Shown here: piece by piece, positions 5,755 through 7,031 of the stretch
How the letters are laid out: every line of letters starts with the position of its first letter
How positions within the stretch are numbered: the first letter of the stretch is position 1
Origin: Desulfobacterales bacterium
Lineage (GTDB): Bacteria; Desulfobacterota; Desulfobacteria; Desulfobacterales; C00003060
Assembly (NCBI GenBank): GCA_020347085.1
Contig: CP070769.1
Coordinates: 1,605,254-1,612,284 of the forward strand
Length of the DNA stretch: 7,031 nt
Reading direction: 5' to 3'
Translations under genes and position numbers: made by a program
The notes under the pieces: generated by a model
What the model was told of the DNA's origin: nothing
What the model saw: the letters and a program-made list of their open reading frames with translations, nothing else
Database searches by the model: none

Positions 5755-6144
5755 CTATACCTCACCCACGGTGTGGTTCTTGATGAAGTGTTCCAGCTGC
5801 AACATCTGGCTTTGCGTCAACTCACCAAATCGCACAGCGCATTGCCTCATTGTTATGGCCCTTGAACCGGCATGGACTTTGTAAATTTCCCAATCCCTCT
5901 GGCTTTCACAAGGTACCTTTTCCAAATGAAAATCTCTATCGAGCAAGATTATGTCAAGCTCAGATAATTCCTTCAATGGCTCTTTGCTGCCTATATCCGA
6001 ATAACGAAACGTAAGGCCTCCCATACCTATGTCCACAATTGAAGCCACTTTAATACTGTGGGGTCTGAACACAATAAGCGCATTTTCATCGGCCCGGAAC
6101 CGCTTGTGCTTCCTTAGTTCGATCGGTTCTTCCCAGTTGGTCAT
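5755..6144 (-). CDS. PilZ-domain protein (c-di-GMP receptor type)
   Basis: The 129 residues form a single PilZ domain, a small beta-barrel that in many bacteria binds cyclic di-GMP and relays it to motility, biofilm or envelope functions. The first binding motif RxxxR is present as R11-KHK-R15. The second motif, normally [D/N]xSxxG, reads D38-I-G-M-G-G43, so the serine is replaced by G40. The barrel strands follow (GGLTFRY, DIILLDRDFHLEKVPC, CAVRFGEL), then a C-terminal helix LTQSQMLQLEHFIKNH (109-124). No other domain is fused to it. The ATG is preceded by AAGGGGA, which lies in the 12-bp gap after the lipoprotein gene, so the two are surely co-transcribed. Ligand binding is likely but less certain because of the altered motif. 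Confidence 0.85.
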   Translation of the reverse strand: MTNWEEPIELRKHKRFRADENALIVFRPHSIKVASIVDIGMGGLTFRYSDIGSKEPLKELSELDIILLDRDFHLEKVPCESQRDWEIYKVHAGSRAITMRQCAVRFGELTQSQMLQLEHFIKNHTVGEV

Positions 6145-6156
6145 GACGGAGTCCCC

Positions 6157-6657
6157 TTACTTATGCCAGCTCCCCCAGTCTGTTGGTGCCCATGTGTCAT
6201 CTATCAGTGGGTCCCTATATAGGCTGCGAGAGGATGAGTAATCACCACTTGTTACAATTTCAGTATGTGCCTTTATGGGCGAACGTGAAGTTACAATGTA
6301 TCCTAATCTCTGGAGAAGCTGTTCCACGCTGATATATTTGTTAGGTTCAAAACCTGGAACTCTGTCCCTATATCCAATACCTACTCCAAAGTCGCCCTGC
6401 TCGAGCCATTCCCACCTACCGTCAGGCTGCTGCGCTTGAGCTTGGACATGCATCCCCAAGTCCGAAGGACCAATGGCTATTCTGACCGGCCAGCCGGTGA
6501 GCTCGTTAAAGCTGATAGCTTGATATAGCGCCCTGTGACTGGATAACGGCTCGACAGCCGTGGCACAGGCCTGGAGCGACCCAAACAAGAAAATTAGTGC
6601 GGCAAAGAGACAATCGGACCTTTGCACTCTCTCCCGATAGCGGAGGCTTTGTCGCAA
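6157..6657 (-). CDS. Putative lipoprotein of unknown function
   Basis: The N-terminus has a basic region (RQSLRYRERVQR), a hydrophobic core (LFAALIFLFGS) and a lipobox L28-Q29-A30-C31, the site where signal peptidase II cleaves and lipid is attached. The residue after Cys is Ala, which by the E. coli +2 rule favours the outer membrane. The mature part (about 135 residues) is soluble and rich in Trp, Gly and Asp, with no family I recognise. The start is uncertain: a TTG at 6657 has AAAGGG 6 nt upstream and sits directly after an in-frame TGA, whereas a GTG at 6627 would give a more typical, shorter signal peptide but has its GGGAG ribosome site too close. The PilZ gene follows after 12 bp, suggesting a shared envelope role. 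Confidence 0.75.
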   Translation of the reverse strand: MRQSLRYRERVQRSDCLFAALIFLFGSLQACATAVEPLSSHRALYQAISFNELTGWPVRIAIGPSDLGMHVQAQAQQPDGRWEWLEQGDFGVGIGYRDRVPGFEPNKYISVEQLLQRLGYIVTSRSPIKAHTEIVTSGDYSSSRSLYRDPLIDDTWAPTDWGSWHK

Positions 6658-7031
6658 TCAAAGCCCTTTCAATCGCCTACGATATAGTGCGTCACATTCT
6701 CCATTGCGGCCACTTCGTAGACTTTTTCGGGTGTTCTCGGATGGATTAGAACCCATAACATACTCTCTTACGACATTTTTTACGGGTGATACCAATTTCG
6801 GCCCGGTCCACTTTAATATCGTACACCCGCAAGTGTAGCCATCGGTGACAGTAGGTACAAGGTCTGCCGTGTAATAATAGGTGTTTGGATGTATATCGAT
6901 TATTATACTTAATACCAGAGACAGGCTCAAGGGCAAGGCTAATAAATTGTCAGGTAAATGACAGGTAAAAACTGATGTTAAAAAACGGTTAACAGGTAGG
7001 TCCCAAGGTTTACTTGTCGGTTCTTCAAACC
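6658..7031 (-). CDS. Possible partial gene running off the window, perhaps frameshifted
   Basis: On the minus strand one frame is open from the window edge to a TGA at 6658-6660, about 123 codons. I recognise no family. It has no ATG before the segment MGSNPSEN; a TTG at 6936 lacks a ribosome site. The part around 6840-6740 (for example YYYTADLVPTVTDGY) reads like protein. After position 6729 the current frame turns basic and poor, while the +1 frame reads PEKVYEVAAMENVTHYIVGD and stops at 6669-6671, 11 bp before the lipoprotein start. A single extra base in the CCC at 6729-6731 would join the two. Against coding, the stretch near 6905 contains several rare ATA codons and a consensus promoter. 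It may be a real but damaged gene, or only the lipoprotein's leader region. Confidence 0.3.
   Translation of the reverse strand, partial: FEEPTSKPWDLPVNRFLTSVFTCHLPDNLLALPLSLSLVLSIIIDIHPNTYYYTADLVPTVTDGYTCGCTILKWTGPKLVSPVKNVVREYVMGSNPSENTRKSLRSGRNGECDALYRRRLKGL
6902..6930 (-). promoter_or_regulatory. Sigma70-type promoter upstream of the lipoprotein-PilZ unit
   Basis: On the minus strand TTGAGC (6925-6930, 4 of 6) is followed after exactly 17 bp by a perfect TATAAT (6902-6907). It points toward the 6669-6900 region and the lipoprotein and PilZ genes. The start site would be near 6895, leaving about 240 nt before the TTG at 6657, enough for a small upstream reading frame. Confidence 0.5.

Noticed and set aside
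6655..6660. The in-frame TGA before the lipoprotein as a selenocysteine codon joining two frames
   Set aside because: A fusion would bury the lipoprotein signal peptide and lipobox internally, and the ribosome site AAAGGG just upstream of the TTG explains a separate start.

Overview
The window looks like an ordinary stretch of chromosome from a Gram-negative bacterium. The evidence is a lipobox protein, a PilZ protein, sigma70-like promoters and well-formed rho-independent terminators. The proteins and the moderate GC content would suit a Desulfobacterota (deltaproteobacterial) host, but that is an impression from family resemblance and not a demonstrated placement. Every well-supported gene is on the minus strand, so the window is read from right (7031) to left (1).

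Right end (about 5755-7031): a possible small gene runs off the window and has two competing reading frames. It is followed at short spacing by a probable lipoprotein (6157-6657, TTG start) and a Pilz-domain protein (5755-6144) 12 bp further on. A hairpin plus T-tract at 5684-5711 closes this unit. A good promoter (perfect TATAAT, 17-bp spacer) lies at 6902-6930. Next comes a gene-poor stretch (5114-5683) that holds the catalase leader, two small palindromes and a plus-strand fragment resembling pieces of a DnaJ J-domain.

Centre: a full-length monofunctional haem catalase (3584-5113) with its own terminator (3525-3553). After another gene-poor stretch with a strong hairpin (3187-3230) comes a two-helix membrane peptide (2946-3164). 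Then follow a GNAT acetyltransferase (2203-2721) and a conserved-looking protein of unknown function (1730-2128), which ends in a probable terminator.

Left end: a class I SAM-dependent methyltransferase (984-1586) with its own candidate promoter, then a 110-bp MITE-like palindromic element (866-975). After that is the N-terminal half of a Cys/Met-metabolism PLP enzyme (107-769), cut off just past its active-site lysine. The first ~110 bp read better as the 3' end of an unrelated plus-strand gene, so two gene remnants appear to meet tail to tail near position 110.

Functionally this is a loose collection: peroxide detoxification, small-molecule acetyl and methyl transfer, an envelope lipoprotein next to a c-di-GMP-type receptor, and decayed ends. 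I do not see a convincing new multi-gene system. The observations most worth checking are the catalase with both recalled NADPH phosphate-contacting residues replaced, the rearrangement junction at the left end, the MITE-like element, and the possible frameshifted gene at the right end.
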